Notes: generated by a model not told the origin, from the sequence alone. 64,000 bases of DNA from Vreelandella stevensii S18214 (GCF_000275725.1 NZ_AJTS01000038.1:1-64000); one strand, 5' to 3'. Shown: positions 8,820 to 19,172, counted from the first letter of the stretch. Numbers and translations are program-made.

Positions 8820-10271
8820 ATGAACGTAAATGTGATGGCGCTGCCTCGCCGAGTACGCCTGGGTTGTTGCCTGGGGGCCATGTTGTTGCTGACCTGCCCG
8901 CCGCTGGTGGCACAGCCTGTATCCGACGCTCAGGAGGAACCGCTTCCCCTGCCCGCCTCGTCACTGGAAGGCCCGGTGTTTACGCCCGAGTTGCGCCAGC
9001 AGCTGGACGCGTTCCGCTGGCAGGAAGGTCGCTCTGCTCAACGGCACCAGGGCCTCGATGACTTACGCTACCGCCTCCAGAGCGCGCTGGAACAGCAGCC
9101 GAGAATTCTTGCTCAGCGCTCCCGGGAGCGCGAGTCGGTGCTGCAGATCGATGAAGTACGCGCCGTACGTCGCCCGCAAGTCAACGCAGGCCTCGAGTAT
9201 CGCAATGATCTCCAGCGCACCGAGGCGCTGCCCGACCGCGGCTCGCGGATGGACGCCGTGGTCACCCTCAGCCAACTGCTGCTGGACTTTGGCGCCAGCG
9301 GTGAGCGCTTGCGCGCCGCCGACCTCAGCGCGGAAGCGGCATTCTGGCAATCCCAGGTCAGCATCGAAGAGGAAGTCCTCTACGCCATCAATGCCTACCT
9401 GGATGTCGCGCGCTTGACCACGCAGCGCCAGTTGGCAGAGCACAATCTCCAGCAGCACCAGCGCATTTTCACGGATGTCAGCCTGCGGCGGGATGCGGGG
9501 GCAGGCTCGCGAGCGGACGTTTTGCGCGCACAGAGTCGCTTGAGCGATGCCGAGTCTCGACTGATCTCCCTGGAAGGCGAGCTGGCCCGTGCCATCAATG
9601 TCTATCAGGAAGCCTTCTTCACGACACCGGACACCTTGGCGCTGCCTGAAAGCGCCGCCATGCTGCGCGATGTCAACGCCGACCAGCTGCTGGACAGCGC
9701 CCTCAGCCGCAATGCCGCGTTACGCAGCCGCACCCTGGCCAGCGAAGCCAGCGGCGCCGAAGCGCAGGCCACCCGCAATGCGCGTCTACCCAGCGTCAGT
9801 GTCGCCGTCGAGGGTCGCCAGTTCGATGTCAACGACTTCAATGAGTCCGATAACGACGTGGCCCTGCTGTTCAATGTGGATTACACCCCCTACAGCGGCG
9901 GCGCCACTTCCGCACGCGTGGCCCAGGCCGTCGAGCGCCAGCAGCAAAGCCAGTACGAGCAGCAGGCGCTGCGCCGCGAGTTGGAGCGCGAAGTCCGCTC
10001 TGCGCTGACCGATACCGATACCCGGCGTGCCGAACTGGCAGCCCAGACCGCCACCCTGGCCGCCGAAGAGGAGGCCTTGCTGGCATACCGTGATCAATTT
10101 GCCGTCGGCCGCAGCAGCATCAACGACCTGCTGGATGCCCAACGAGACCTGTTCCAAGCCGCCGTCGAGCTGGTCAATCGCCGAGTACGCTGGGAACAGG
10201 CCAGCTTTCAACAGCTGGCGGTGACCGGCGAACTGCTGGACGCCCTGGAGATACATATTGAACGCCGCTGA
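8820..10271 (+). CDS. TolC-family outer membrane channel (type I secretion)
   Basis: Outer membrane factor of 483 residues: a signal peptide of about 32 residues (hydrophobic stretch ending P-L-V-A-Q), then two repeats of long alpha-helical hairpins as in TolC. Typical segments include R-R-P-Q-V-N-A-G-L-E-Y, V-T-L-S-Q-L-L-L-D-F-G and, near the C terminus, G-R-S-S-I-N-D-L-L-D-A-Q-R-D-L. It would form the channel taking substrate from the ABC/HlyD complex across the periplasm. The ATG at 8820 follows CAGGAAAG. Its stop overlaps the TTG start of the ABC gene by 14 bases, indicating coupled translation. Confidence 0.9.
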   Translation: MNVNVMALPRRVRLGCCLGAMLLLTCPPLVAQPVSDAQEEPLPLPASSLEGPVFTPELRQQLDAFRWQEGRSAQRHQGLDDLRYRLQSALEQQPRILAQRSRERESVLQIDEVRAVRRPQVNAGLEYRNDLQRTEALPDRGSRMDAVVTLSQLLLDFGASGERLRAADLSAEAAFWQSQVSIEEEVLYAINAYLDVARLTTQRQLAEHNLQQHQRIFTDVSLRRDAGAGSRADVLRAQSRLSDAESRLISLEGELARAINVYQEAFFTTPDTLALPESAAMLRDVNADQLLDSALSRNAALRSRTLASEASGAEAQATRNARLPSVSVAVEGRQFDVNDFNESDNDVALLFNVDYTPYSGGATSARVAQAVERQQQSQYEQQALRRELEREVRSALTDTDTRRAELAAQTATLAAEEEALLAYRDQFAVGRSSINDLLDAQRDLFQAAVELVNRRVRWEQASFQQLAVTGELLDALEIHIERR

Positions 10272-12396
10272 TTCGCGCTCCGACGCCCTTGAACAATGCC
10301 TGACGTTTGTCGCTTCACATCTGGAGCTGCCGGTGTCGGCAGCAGCCGTACGGGCGCATCGCGTTGGCAACGAGACCGCCATGACCCCCGATGGCTTCAT
10401 CGACGCCGCAGAGCGCCATGGCATGGTGGCGGCGCTGGGCGAGCACGGCCTGGAAACGCTGGGTAACTCGCTGCTGCCAGCCGTTGCCCTGCTCCAGCAT
10501 GGCCGCGCCGTGGTGATCATCGGGCGTATCGATCAGCAGCGGTTTGCGCTTTACGACCCGGCCCTGGGTGACCAGCCGGTGGAGACCACCCTGGCAGCGC
10601 TGCAGACCGAATATATCGGCCATGTGATCGCCGTGCGCGCCCGCTATCGTCCCGTCGCGCTCAATCAGGCCCCCGAGATACAGGGCGGCCACTGGTTCTG
10701 GAGCGCCCTCACGAACAACCGCTGGGTGTACACCCAAGTGGTGATCGCCGCCGCCTTGACCAACTTTCTCGGCCTGGCGACCTCGCTGTTCATCATGGTG
10801 GTGTACGACCGCGTGCTGCCCAATGAGGCCATCGAATCGCTTGTCGCGCTCACCATAGGGGTGAGTATTGCGCTGGTCTTCGACTTTGCCGTCAAGACCT
10901 TGCGCCAGCTGTTCATCGAGCGGGCAGGCCAGGAAGCGGACCTGCGCATGGGGCGACGTATCTTCGATCACGTCCTCAACCTGCAGATGAGCGCCAAGCG
11001 GGGCTCCACCGGCGGCTTTGCCAATACCCTGCGGGAGTTCGAAACGCTGCGCGATTTCTTCGCCTCTGCCTCCCTCGTGGCCGTGGTGGACCTGCCGTTC
11101 ATACTGCTCTTCGTCGGCGTCATCTATTTGATTGGTGGCCCCTTGGCCATCGTGCCACTGGTGGCGGTCCCGCTGGTGCTGCTGATTGGCGTGGCCGTGC
11201 AGCCCTTCCTCAAGCGGCTGTCCGGGCAGGCCTTCGAAGAGAGCCGCTCCAAGCAGGGGGTATTGATCGAAGCCGTGGCGGGTCTTGAAACCATCAAGGC
11301 CAGCGGTGCGGCCCCGATGATTCGCCAGCGCTGGGAAGAGAGCGTTCAGCAGCAGTCGAAGGTGGGTCGTCAGGGTCGCGCCATTCAGCAGTTTGCGCTC
11401 AACGCCACGGCCCTGGCGCAGCAGGCCGCTCAGGTAAGCATCGTCGTCTATGGCGTGTTCCTGGTCGGGGATGGGGTGATTTCCATGGGTGCCATGATTG
11501 CCTGTGTCATTCTCACTGGCCGTGCCCTCGCGCCGCTGGCCCAACTGGCCCAGACCATGACGCGCATCAATCAGGCTCGCACCTCGTACCGAGCCCTCGA
11601 CCAGCTCATGAGCATGCCATCCGAGCGCCCCGCCGGGCGCCACTATTTGAGCCGCCCCTCGCTTGACGGCAAGCTGTGCCTGCAGGATGTCAGCTTTCGC
11701 TACCCCGAGCAGACCACCGCCGCGCTGGTCAATATCAACCTGACCATCCATCCCGGCGAAAAGGTCGCCTTGCTGGGTCGTGTCGGTTCTGGAAAAAGCA
11801 CCCTGGCGCGACTGCTGCTGGGGATTTATCCGCCTGAGCAGGGCGCCGTTCTGGTGGACGACACGGACCTGCGGCAAATCGACCCTGCGGATCTGCGCCA
11901 CAACATCGGCAGTGTCCTGCAGGAAGCCTGGCTCTTTTCCGGCACGGTACGTCAGAACATCGCCATCGGTGCACACCACCCGACCGACGAACAGATCCTG
12001 AACGCTGCCAGGCTGGCGGGGGCCCACGACTTCATTGCCCGTCACCCGAAGGGCTATGACATGCCCATTGGCGAACGCGGCGAGGGATTATCCGGCGGCC
12101 AGCGGCAGCTGATCTGCCTGGCGCGCGCGCTGCTGGGCGCGCCGCCTATCCTGCTGATGGACGAGCCTACCAGCGCCATGGATATCCAGACCGAAAAAGA
12201 GGTCATCGCACGGCTCAAGGCCGCCAGCACGCATCAGACGCTGGTGGTGGTGACCCACCGGACAAGCTTGCTGGAGCTGGTCGACCGCGTGGTGATTCTC
12301 GACCAGGGCCGCATCATCGCCGACGGCCCCAAAGCCAGCGTGATGCGCCCGGTAGAAGCCTCCCCCACTCGTACGCGTGAAGGAACAGCCCCGTGA
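10258..12396 (+). CDS. Type I secretion permease/ATPase with C39-like domain
   Basis: ABC exporter of 712 residues. Residues 1 to about 130 form a C39 peptidase-like domain lacking the catalytic Cys/His pattern, as in LssB/LapB/HlyB-type exporters that bind but do not cleave their substrate. About six transmembrane helices follow (roughly 155-430). The nucleotide-binding domain shows Walker A G-R-V-G-S-G-K-S-T (507-515), signature L-S-G-G-Q-R-Q (about 610), Walker B I-L-L-M-D-E-P-T and the switch histidine in V-V-T-H-R. It is expected to drive unfolded-protein secretion with the neighbouring HlyD and TolC proteins. The start is TTG after GGAG; the stop overlaps the next GTG by four bases. Confidence 0.92.
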   Translation: MNAADSRSDALEQCLTFVASHLELPVSAAAVRAHRVGNETAMTPDGFIDAAERHGMVAALGEHGLETLGNSLLPAVALLQHGRAVVIIGRIDQQRFALYDPALGDQPVETTLAALQTEYIGHVIAVRARYRPVALNQAPEIQGGHWFWSALTNNRWVYTQVVIAAALTNFLGLATSLFIMVVYDRVLPNEAIESLVALTIGVSIALVFDFAVKTLRQLFIERAGQEADLRMGRRIFDHVLNLQMSAKRGSTGGFANTLREFETLRDFFASASLVAVVDLPFILLFVGVIYLIGGPLAIVPLVAVPLVLLIGVAVQPFLKRLSGQAFEESRSKQGVLIEAVAGLETIKASGAAPMIRQRWEESVQQQSKVGRQGRAIQQFALNATALAQQAAQVSIVVYGVFLVGDGVISMGAMIACVILTGRALAPLAQLAQTMTRINQARTSYRALDQLMSMPSERPAGRHYLSRPSLDGKLCLQDVSFRYPEQTTAALVNINLTIHPGEKVALLGRVGSGKSTLARLLLGIYPPEQGAVLVDDTDLRQIDPADLRHNIGSVLQEAWLFSGTVRQNIAIGAHHPTDEQILNAARLAGAHDFIARHPKGYDMPIGERGEGLSGGQRQLICLARALLGAPPILLMDEPTSAMDIQTEKEVIARLKAASTHQTLVVVTHRTSLLELVDRVVILDQGRIIADGPKASVMRPVEASPTRTREGTAP

Positions 12397-13709
12397 GCCA
12401 GTCGCACTCTCCGTTGGATTTCGAGCATTTCGTGCGTCACGGCCGCGCCAGGCGGTCCATGGGTAGCAGCCTGTTGCTGATGACCATCATCGGCTTTTTG
12501 GTGGTGGGCTTCATCTGGGCCTACCTCACGGAGGTCGACGAGGTCACGCGTGGCCAAGGCAAGGTCGTGCCCTCGCGCAGCCTGCAGGTCGTCGAAAGCC
12601 TGGAAGGCGGCGTCGTCACGGAAATCAACGTGCGCCGTGGCGATGTGGTGGCCCAAGGAGATACGCTCATGACCCTGAGCGGCGGCACGCTGGAAGGGGA
12701 CTACGAAGAGAGCCTGCAGCGCCTGCGGTCACTGCAACTGCGCCTACAGCGGCTCGAAGCCGAAATCAATCAGGTGCCGCTGGCACTGGATGAGGCATTG
12801 AGCCAGGGCGCGCCCAGCGTCGCGGCCAGCGAAACGCGCCTGTTCCATGGTCGCCAGCTCGAGCTGGGGGCCGAGTTGCAGGTGCTGGAACAACAAGGCT
12901 ATCAGCGCCGCCAGGAAAAAGCCGAGCTGGAAGCGGCGCTGAGCACGGCCCGAGCCGGTGTCCAGCTCGCCGAGCAGGAGCTGGCGATCATTCAGCCACT
13001 GGCCCAGCGCGGCATCGAGCCTGAGACCTCCCTGTTGCGGGTAAGACAAACCCTCAACGAGCTGCGCGGTGACGTGGCTCGCCAGCAGAGCGCCGTGGCC
13101 AGGGCCGAAGCCTCCATTGCCGAAATCGAGGACCGCAAGGTAGCGGCGCGCAACGCGTTCGAAGCCGATGCGCTGGCGCAACTGGCCGAAGCCACCTCGC
13201 AGGTCGCCGAGCTGGAAAAAACGCTGCCCGGCCGTGCCGACCAGGTGGCACGCACCACGATACGCTCGCCGGTGGCCGGTGTGGTCAATCAGGTGCACAT
13301 CAGCACGGTTGGCGGCGTGGCCCGCCCCGGCGAGCCGCTCATCGAAGTCGTCCCAGCCGACGATGCGCTGTTGGTGGAGGCCCACATCAGGCCTTCCGAT
13401 ATCGCATTTCTATACCCCGGGCAGCCGGTCAAGGTAAAGCTCACTGCCTATGACTTCGCCCGCTACGGCGGTCTCGACGGCGAGCTGGTGACCATTGCTG
13501 CCGATGCCGTGCAAATGCCGGAAACGGGGGAGCTGATGTACCCGGTCGAAGTGCGCACCGAAGGCTATCTGTACGATGCCGACAACCAGCCGCTGTCGAT
13601 CATTCCGGGCATGGTGGCCGAAATCGACATTCTCAGCGGCAAGCGCAGCGTGCTGGACTACCTGATGGAGCCCGTCGTCAAGGTCCGCGACCGTGCGCTG
13701 AGGGATTAA
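12393..13709 (+). CDS. HlyD-family periplasmic adaptor (type I secretion)
   Basis: Membrane fusion protein of 438 residues: a short cytoplasmic N terminus, one transmembrane helix at about 24-44, a lipoyl-like half motif (S-L-Q-V-V-E-S-L-E-G-G-V-V-T-E-I), a long coiled-coil hairpin (about 100-275), the second lipoyl half (T-T-I-R-S-P-V-A-G-V-V-N-Q-V) and a beta-barrel end. This is the HlyD/LapC/PrsE architecture and it would connect the ABC protein to the outer membrane channel. The start is GTG in a four-base overlap with the exporter gene. It is the last gene of the secretion set; no RTX or other cargo gene follows. Confidence 0.92.
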   Translation: MSQSHSPLDFEHFVRHGRARRSMGSSLLLMTIIGFLVVGFIWAYLTEVDEVTRGQGKVVPSRSLQVVESLEGGVVTEINVRRGDVVAQGDTLMTLSGGTLEGDYEESLQRLRSLQLRLQRLEAEINQVPLALDEALSQGAPSVAASETRLFHGRQLELGAELQVLEQQGYQRRQEKAELEAALSTARAGVQLAEQELAIIQPLAQRGIEPETSLLRVRQTLNELRGDVARQQSAVARAEASIAEIEDRKVAARNAFEADALAQLAEATSQVAELEKTLPGRADQVARTTIRSPVAGVVNQVHISTVGGVARPGEPLIEVVPADDALLVEAHIRPSDIAFLYPGQPVKVKLTAYDFARYGGLDGELVTIAADAVQMPETGELMYPVEVRTEGYLYDADNQPLSIIPGMVAEIDILSGKRSVLDYLMEPVVKVRDRALRD

Positions 13710-13713
13710 ACCA

Positions 13714-13764
13714 GGGGAGGATACCGCCCTCCCCCTGACGCCCCCAGGCGAGTCGCGCTATACT
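13714..13764 (+). promoter_or_regulatory. Hairpin ending the secretion operon and valS promoter
   Basis: A 7-bp inverted repeat (GGGGAGG 13714-13720, CCTCCCC 13728-13734) immediately follows the HlyD gene. Directly after it lies a sigma-70-like promoter: -35 CTGACG (13735-13740), 18-base spacer, -10 TATACT (13759-13764). The promoter would serve valS, leaving a leader of about 70 bases. Confidence 0.6.
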
Positions 13765-13838
13765 TGTCGCCATTTTGCATCCTTGACCTATGAATTCGAT
13801 ACCTCGCCAAGCGGGGCGTCTCTGCTGTGAGTGACTCC

Positions 13839-16733
13839 ATGGATAAGACCTACCAACCCGAACAGATCGAAACCCGCTGGTACGAGCGCTGGGAAGCCGA
13901 CAATCGCTTCGCGCCATCGGGCCATGGCCAACCCTTCTCGATCATGATTCCGCCGCCCAACGTCACCGGCAGCCTGCACATGGGCCACGCGTTCCAGGAC
14001 ACCATCATGGATACCCTGACGCGCTGGAAACGAATGCAGGGCAACAACACTCTGTGGCAGGTAGGCACCGACCACGCGGGTATCGCCACGCAGATGCTGG
14101 TGGAGCGCAAGATCGCCGTAGAAGAAGGCAAGACCCGCCATGACCTTGGCCGGGATGCCTTCATCGACAAGGTGTGGGAGTGGAAGGAGGAGTCTGGCGG
14201 CCACATTACCCGCCAGCTGCGCCGCATGGGCGCCAGCGTTGACTGGAGCCGTGAGCGCTTCACCATGGACGATGGATTCTACAAGGCGGTTCAGGAAGTG
14301 TTCGTGCGCCTGCATGAAGAGGGCCTGATCTATCGCGGCAAGCGGCTGGTGAACTGGGACCCCACCCTGCACACCGCCATTTCCGACCTGGAAGTCGAAA
14401 ACAAGGAGCAGCAGGGCAGCTTCTGGCACTTCCGCTACCCGCTGGCCGATGGCGTCAAAACCGACGACGGCAAGGATTACGTGGTGGTCGCCACTACTCG
14501 CCCGGAAACCCTGCTGGGCGACACCGGCGTGGCCGTGAACCCGGAAGACCCGCGCTATGCATCGCTGGTCGGCAAGTTCATCGAACTGCCGCTGGTGGGC
14601 CGCCGCATTCCCATCGTGGCCGACGAGCACGCCGACATGGAGAAGGGCTCTGGCTGCGTGAAGATCACCCCGGCCCACGACTTCAACGACTACGAAGTCG
14701 GCAAGCGCCAGAACCACCTACTGATCAACGTCTTCACCAAGGATGCCACCCTCCTGGAGCAGGCGGAAATCTTCGACCTGAAAGGTCAACCGCAGCCCGA
14801 TGAAGACGCCAGCCTGCCGGCCAAGTACGCGGGCCTGGACCGTTTCGAGGCACGCAAGCAGATCGTTGCGGACATGGACGCGCTCGGCCTACTGGAGCAA
14901 GTGGAAAGCGTCAATAACACGCTGCCCTACGGCGACCGCTCCGGCGATGTCATCGAGCCGCTGCTCACCGACCAGTGGTTCGTGGCGGTGGAAAGCCTGG
15001 CCAAGCCCGCCATCGCGGCGGTAGAGAATGGCGACATCCAATTCGTGCCCAAAAACTACGAAAACATGTATTTCGCCTGGATGCGCGACCTGCAGGACTG
15101 GTGTATCTCCCGCCAGCTGTGGTGGGGCCACCGCATTCCTGCCTGGTACGACGCCGACGGCAATGTGTACGTGGCTCGAACTGAAGAGGAAGCCCGCGAG
15201 AAGCATGGCCTCGGCGCTGACGTCGTACTGACCCAGGACGAAGACGTGCTGGACACCTGGTTCAGCTCGGGCCTGTGGACTTTCGCCACCCTGGGCTGGC
15301 CGGAAAAAACCCCGGAGCTGGACACCTTCCACCCCTCCAGCGTGCTGGTCACCGGTTTCGACATCATCTTCTTCTGGGTCGCCCGGATGATCATGATGAC
15401 GCTGAAATTCACCGGCGAAGTCCCCTTCAAGACCGTCTACGTTCATGGCCTGGTGCGCGACGGCCAAGGCCAGAAGATGTCCAAGTCCAAGGGCAACGTG
15501 CTCGACCCCATCGACCTGATCGACGGCATCACCCTGGAGGCGCTGCTGGAAAAACGCACCGGCAACATGATGCAGCCTCAGAAAGCCAAGGCGATTGCCA
15601 AAGCCACCAAAGAGGAATTTAAAGACGGCATCGAGCCCCACGGCACCGATGCGCTGCGCTTTACCTTCCTTTCACAGGCCACTACCGGGCGCGATATCAA
15701 GTTCGACATGAACCGCCTGGATGGCTACCGCAACTTCTGCAACAAGCTGTGGAACGCCTCGCGCTACGTGCTGATGAACGCCGAAGGCGAAGACTGCGGC
15801 AACCAGGGTGAGGAAGTGGAGCTCTCGCTGGCTGACCGCTGGATCATTTCCCAGCTGCAGAAAACCGAAGCGCAGGTCACCAAGGCGATGGACGAGTACC
15901 GCTTCGACCACGCCTCCCAGGCGCTTTACGAGTTCGTCTGGAACGAGTACTGCGATTGGTACCTCGAGCTTTCCAAGCCGGTGCTATGGGAAGATGACGT
16001 ACAGGAAAGTACCAATGCCGCGGGAGACAGGACGTCGGAAGCGGCAGCGCTAGTGAAGCGTAAGCGTGGCACGCGCCGCACCCTGGTGCGGGTGCTCGAA
16101 ACCATCCTGCGCCTGGCCCACCCGATGATGCCTTACATCTCGGAAGAGATCTGGCAGCGGGTCGCCCCTCTGGCGGGCACCTATGTGGGCGAGGGCGCGT
16201 CCATCATGCACCAGGCCTGGCCAGAAGCCGACGAGAGCAAGATTGACGAGCAGGCCACTCGGGATATCGAGTGGCTGAAGGGCGTGATCATCGCGGTGCG
16301 CAACATCCGCGCCGAAATGAACATTGCCCCCGGCAAGCCGCTGGACGTGCTGCTGACCAAGGGCCAGCCGGAAGACGCCGAACGCCTGGACCAGAACCGT
16401 CGTTTCCTGGCCAAGCTGGCCAAACTGGAAAGCGTCACGTGGCTGGCCAACCCGGATGAAGCGCCGCTCTCGGCTACCCAGCTCGTCGGTGATATGGAAG
16501 TGCTGGTGCCCATGGCCGACCTGATCGACAAGGACGCCGAGCTTGCCCGCCTTGCCAAGGAGATCGACAAGCAGGACAAGCTGATTGGCGGCATCGAGAA
16601 GAAGCTGGGCAACGATGGCTTCATTGCCAAGGCCCCCGTGGCGGTGGTGGAAAAGGAGCGGGCAAAGCTCGCCGAATTCCAGGCCACCCGGCAGCTGCTG
16701 GAAGAGCAGCAGGCCAAGATTGCGGCCATGTAA
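13839..16733 (+). CDS. valS: Valyl-tRNA synthetase
   Basis: Class I aminoacyl-tRNA synthetase of 964 residues that charges tRNA-Val and edits misactivated threonine. The HIGH-type motif is in [12 protein letters not shown] (about 38-49), K-M-S-K-S is at 546-550, the CP1 editing domain lies between them, and a C-terminal coiled-coil arm is present (residues from about 895). The ATG at 13839 gives the family-typical N terminus M-D-K-T-Y-Q-P; an in-frame GTG at 13827 is a possible alternative. holC would normally be next to it upstream. Confidence 0.95.
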   Translation: MDKTYQPEQIETRWYERWEADNRFAPSGHGQPFSIMIPPPNVTGSLHMGHAFQDTIMDTLTRWKRMQGNNTLWQVGTDHAGIATQMLVERKIAVEEGKTRHDLGRDAFIDKVWEWKEESGGHITRQLRRMGASVDWSRERFTMDDGFYKAVQEVFVRLHEEGLIYRGKRLVNWDPTLHTAISDLEVENKEQQGSFWHFRYPLADGVKTDDGKDYVVVATTRPETLLGDTGVAVNPEDPRYASLVGKFIELPLVGRRIPIVADEHADMEKGSGCVKITPAHDFNDYEVGKRQNHLLINVFTKDATLLEQAEIFDLKGQPQPDEDASLPAKYAGLDRFEARKQIVADMDALGLLEQVESVNNTLPYGDRSGDVIEPLLTDQWFVAVESLAKPAIAAVENGDIQFVPKNYENMYFAWMRDLQDWCISRQLWWGHRIPAWYDADGNVYVARTEEEAREKHGLGADVVLTQDEDVLDTWFSSGLWTFATLGWPEKTPELDTFHPSSVLVTGFDIIFFWVARMIMMTLKFTGEVPFKTVYVHGLVRDGQGQKMSKSKGNVLDPIDLIDGITLEALLEKRTGNMMQPQKAKAIAKATKEEFKDGIEPHGTDALRFTFLSQATTGRDIKFDMNRLDGYRNFCNKLWNASRYVLMNAEGEDCGNQGEEVELSLADRWIISQLQKTEAQVTKAMDEYRFDHASQALYEFVWNEYCDWYLELSKPVLWEDDVQESTNAAGDRTSEAAALVKRKRGTRRTLVRVLETILRLAHPMMPYISEEIWQRVAPLAGTYVGEGASIMHQAWPEADESKIDEQATRDIEWLKGVIIAVRNIRAEMNIAPGKPLDVLLTKGQPEDAERLDQNRRFLAKLAKLESVTWLANPDEAPLSATQLVGDMEVLVPMADLIDKDAELARLAKEIDKQDKLIGGIEKKLGNDGFIAKAPVAVVEKERAKLAEFQATRQLLEEQQAKIAAM

Positions 16734-16749
16734 GGCGACAGCGACGCAG

Positions 16750-16775
16750 CGGCACCCTCCGGGGTGCCGTTTTTG
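16750..16775 (+). terminator. Rho-independent terminator after valS
   Basis: An 8-bp GC-rich stem CGGCACCC (16750-16757) and GGGTGCCG (16762-16769) with loop tccg, followed by TTTTTG. A classical intrinsic terminator 17 bases past the valS stop. Confidence 0.88.
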
Positions 16776-16861
16776 TTACAGTATCTGGCAACCACTTGGC
16801 ACCCTGGTGAGCCCCTCTCCCATCAGCGCCACCACGGCTTTCATTGCGCGGAACAATCACG

Positions 16862-17914
16862 ATGTCCACTCTTTCAGCGGCACGCCTGCAGGCGCTGGCA
16901 GCCACCTTGCAGCGCGAGGGGATCGACTATCGGTCGCTCTCCCCCATGGCTGACACCGGCCTGGCCCACGACCATGTCTGGATTCACCGCCAGCGGGAAG
17001 ACTGGGTCGCCAGGCTGCCCAAGCAGAGCCAGATGAACCTGCCACCGCAGGCCAACCTGGACTACCAGGCCGCCTGCTATGCGCGTGCTAGCCAGGGCGG
17101 ACATACGCCGTGCTTACACCATGTGCTCCCCGCCACCCCAGAGCTACCGCGGGGGGCGCTGCTGGTCGATGCGATTCACGGGCGTTTGGCAGAACTGCCC
17201 GGAGATTTATCGTCCATCGCCGATGCCCTTGCCAGCCTGCACTGCCAACCCCTGCCATGCACGACCGCTCGGGCACCGCTACTGGCCCCTGCCGACCCCT
17301 GGCAGGCCATGGTAGCGGAAGTGCATCAACAGGCGAGCTGGTTGGCGAAAGCACAGCTACCCGCCGGGATTGGCCAGCGCATTCAGCAGGAGCTGGATTT
17401 ACTGCCCCGCACGCTGCCCAATGCCTCACCGACCCTGATCAGTTTTGATACCCATCCCGGCAACTTCCTGGTCACGGATACCGGGCGCGCGATCCTGGTC
17501 GATCTGGAAAAATGCCGCTATGGCCTGCCGGGCATCGACCTGGCGCACACGTCGCTCTACACCTCGACGACCTGGGACCTGAATAGCCAAGCAGTACTCA
17601 GCCTGGACGAGGTGGTCGCTTTCTACCGCCGCTGGCAGACGCAGATGTCAACGCAGGGGCAAACCCTGCCGAATGTTGAGACGCTGATGGCCTGTCGACG
17701 CGCCACCTGGCTCTGGTCGCTCACCTGGTGTGCCAAGTGGCGCGCTCAGCATCTGCACCGCCAGGATGAACAGCGCCAGGGCGAAGACTGGTCGGCAGAG
17801 CTGACCAACGACGCCGTCATCACCCATGTACGTGACAGGGTAGAGCACTATTTGTCGCCCGCGATCATTGACCACGTGCATGGTGAGCTTCAATGTTTAC
17901 AAACCGCGCTATAA
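16862..17914 (+). CDS. Phosphotransferase of the APH/choline kinase-like fold
   Basis: Protein of 350 residues resembling small-molecule kinases of the aminoglycoside phosphotransferase superfamily. The catalytic loop reads S-F-D-T-H-P-G-N with D196 and N201 in place, but the usual HGD histidine is replaced by S194. The metal-binding segment L-V-D-L-E-K has D214 and E216. The substrate is unknown; homologues act on choline, thiamine, homoserine or antibiotics. It starts 24 bases before the YnjB-type binding-protein gene, so it may phosphorylate what that transporter brings in, but this is inference. ATG at 16862 is preferred to an upstream TTG. Confidence 0.72.
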   Translation: MSTLSAARLQALAATLQREGIDYRSLSPMADTGLAHDHVWIHRQREDWVARLPKQSQMNLPPQANLDYQAACYARASQGGHTPCLHHVLPATPELPRGALLVDAIHGRLAELPGDLSSIADALASLHCQPLPCTTARAPLLAPADPWQAMVAEVHQQASWLAKAQLPAGIGQRIQQELDLLPRTLPNASPTLISFDTHPGNFLVTDTGRAILVDLEKCRYGLPGIDLAHTSLYTSTTWDLNSQAVLSLDEVVAFYRRWQTQMSTQGQTLPNVETLMACRRATWLWSLTWCAKWRAQHLHRQDEQRQGEDWSAELTNDAVITHVRDRVEHYLSPAIIDHVHGELQCLQTAL

Positions 17915-17938
17915 CCGACTGACGTTACGAGGCATTCG

Positions 17939-19156
17939 ATGAAATCACGCTCTGCTTTAGCCACCGCCGTGGCGCTTGCTTTAGCGACCCTGACAACGCC
18001 GGTGGTCGCCCAGCCCGACCAACAGGAGTGGGAAAGCGTTCTGGCCGATGCCGAAGGCCAGACCGTATATTGGAACGCCTGGGGTGGCGATGACCGCACC
18101 AATCGCTACATCGACTGGGTCGCCGGGCAGATGCGTACCACCTACGGCGTGCGCGTCGAGCACGTCAAGCTCGATGACACCAGCAGCGCCGTGGCTCGGG
18201 TACTGGGGGAAAAGCAGGCGGGTAATCACGACGATGGCAGTATCGACCTGATCTGGATCAACGGTGAGAACTTTGCCGCCATGCGCGCCCAGGACCTGCT
18301 GTTCGGCCCTTTTGCCGACTCTCTGCCCCATTTCGCCCTCACCCACCCCGACGACAACCCCGAGGTAGTGACGGACTTCACGCTGCCCACCGAAGGCTAT
18401 GAGTCCCCCTGGGGCAAGGCGCAAATCACCTTCTTCTACGACAGCGCCCACATCGACACGCCTCCCCAGAGCATCGAAGCTTTACTGGATTGGGCGCAGC
18501 AGAACCCCGGCCAGTTCAGCTATCCGCGCATCCCCGACTTCACCGGCAGTACCTTCCTGAAGCAGGCGCTGATCGAACTGACGGAACAAGACGAGGCGCT
18601 CTATCAGCCTGTCGAAGACGCGGATTTCGAGGCCATCACGGCTCCGCTGTGGGCCTACCTGGATGCGCTGCACCCCCACCTGTGGCGCAGCGGCCGCAGC
18701 TTCCCTGCATCCGGCCCCAATCTGCGCACGCTGATGAGCGATGGCGAGATCAGCCTGGCCTTCTCCTTCTACCCCACCGATGCCGCCGTGGCCGTGATGG
18801 AGTACGAGTTGCCGGACAGCGTGCGCAGCTATGTGCTGGAAGGGGGCACCCTGGGCAACGTTCACTTTGTGGCGATTCCCTATAACTCGCCCCACAAGGC
18901 GGGCGCCATGGCGTTGGCCAACTTCCTGCTCTCTCCGGAGGCGCAAGCGCAGAAGCAGTCGCTGAGCATGTGGGGCGACCGCAGCGTGCTGGCCATCGAC
19001 CAGCTCAGCGACGCACAGCAGGCGCTGTTCGAGGAGGGCGACCACCATCCTTCGGCCCTGCCTGCCGACGCTCTCTCCAATACCCTCGCCGAGCCCCACC
19101 CCAGCTGGATGACCGCCCTGCAAGCCGCCTGGCTCGAGCGCTACGGCGTCAACTAA
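17939..19156 (+). CDS. ABC transporter periplasmic binding protein, YnjB-like
   Basis: Extracellular solute-binding protein of 405 residues with a Sec signal peptide ending at about A24 (V-V-A before Q-P-D). It resembles E. coli YnjB throughout: the opening Q-T-V-Y-W-N-A-W-G-G-D, the D-L-I-W-I-N-G-E-N-F segment and the Y-E-S-P-W-G-K-A-Q stretch. It shares the broad fold of thiamine and iron binding proteins. The substrate of the YnjBCD type is not established; thiamine-like compounds have been suggested by fold only. It is the first of a three-gene transporter set. Confidence 0.85.
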   Translation: MKSRSALATAVALALATLTTPVVAQPDQQEWESVLADAEGQTVYWNAWGGDDRTNRYIDWVAGQMRTTYGVRVEHVKLDDTSSAVARVLGEKQAGNHDDGSIDLIWINGENFAAMRAQDLLFGPFADSLPHFALTHPDDNPEVVTDFTLPTEGYESPWGKAQITFFYDSAHIDTPPQSIEALLDWAQQNPGQFSYPRIPDFTGSTFLKQALIELTEQDEALYQPVEDADFEAITAPLWAYLDALHPHLWRSGRSFPASGPNLRTLMSDGEISLAFSFYPTDAAVAVMEYELPDSVRSYVLEGGTLGNVHFVAIPYNSPHKAGAMALANFLLSPEAQAQKQSLSMWGDRSVLAIDQLSDAQQALFEEGDHHPSALPADALSNTLAEPHPSWMTALQAAWLERYGVN

Positions 19157-19172
19157 GCATGGCCCTTCGTTC

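Noticed and set aside
10315-12045. 576-codon minus-strand frame opposite the secretion ATPase gene
   Set aside because: Shadow frame; the plus-strand gene has all ABC motifs.
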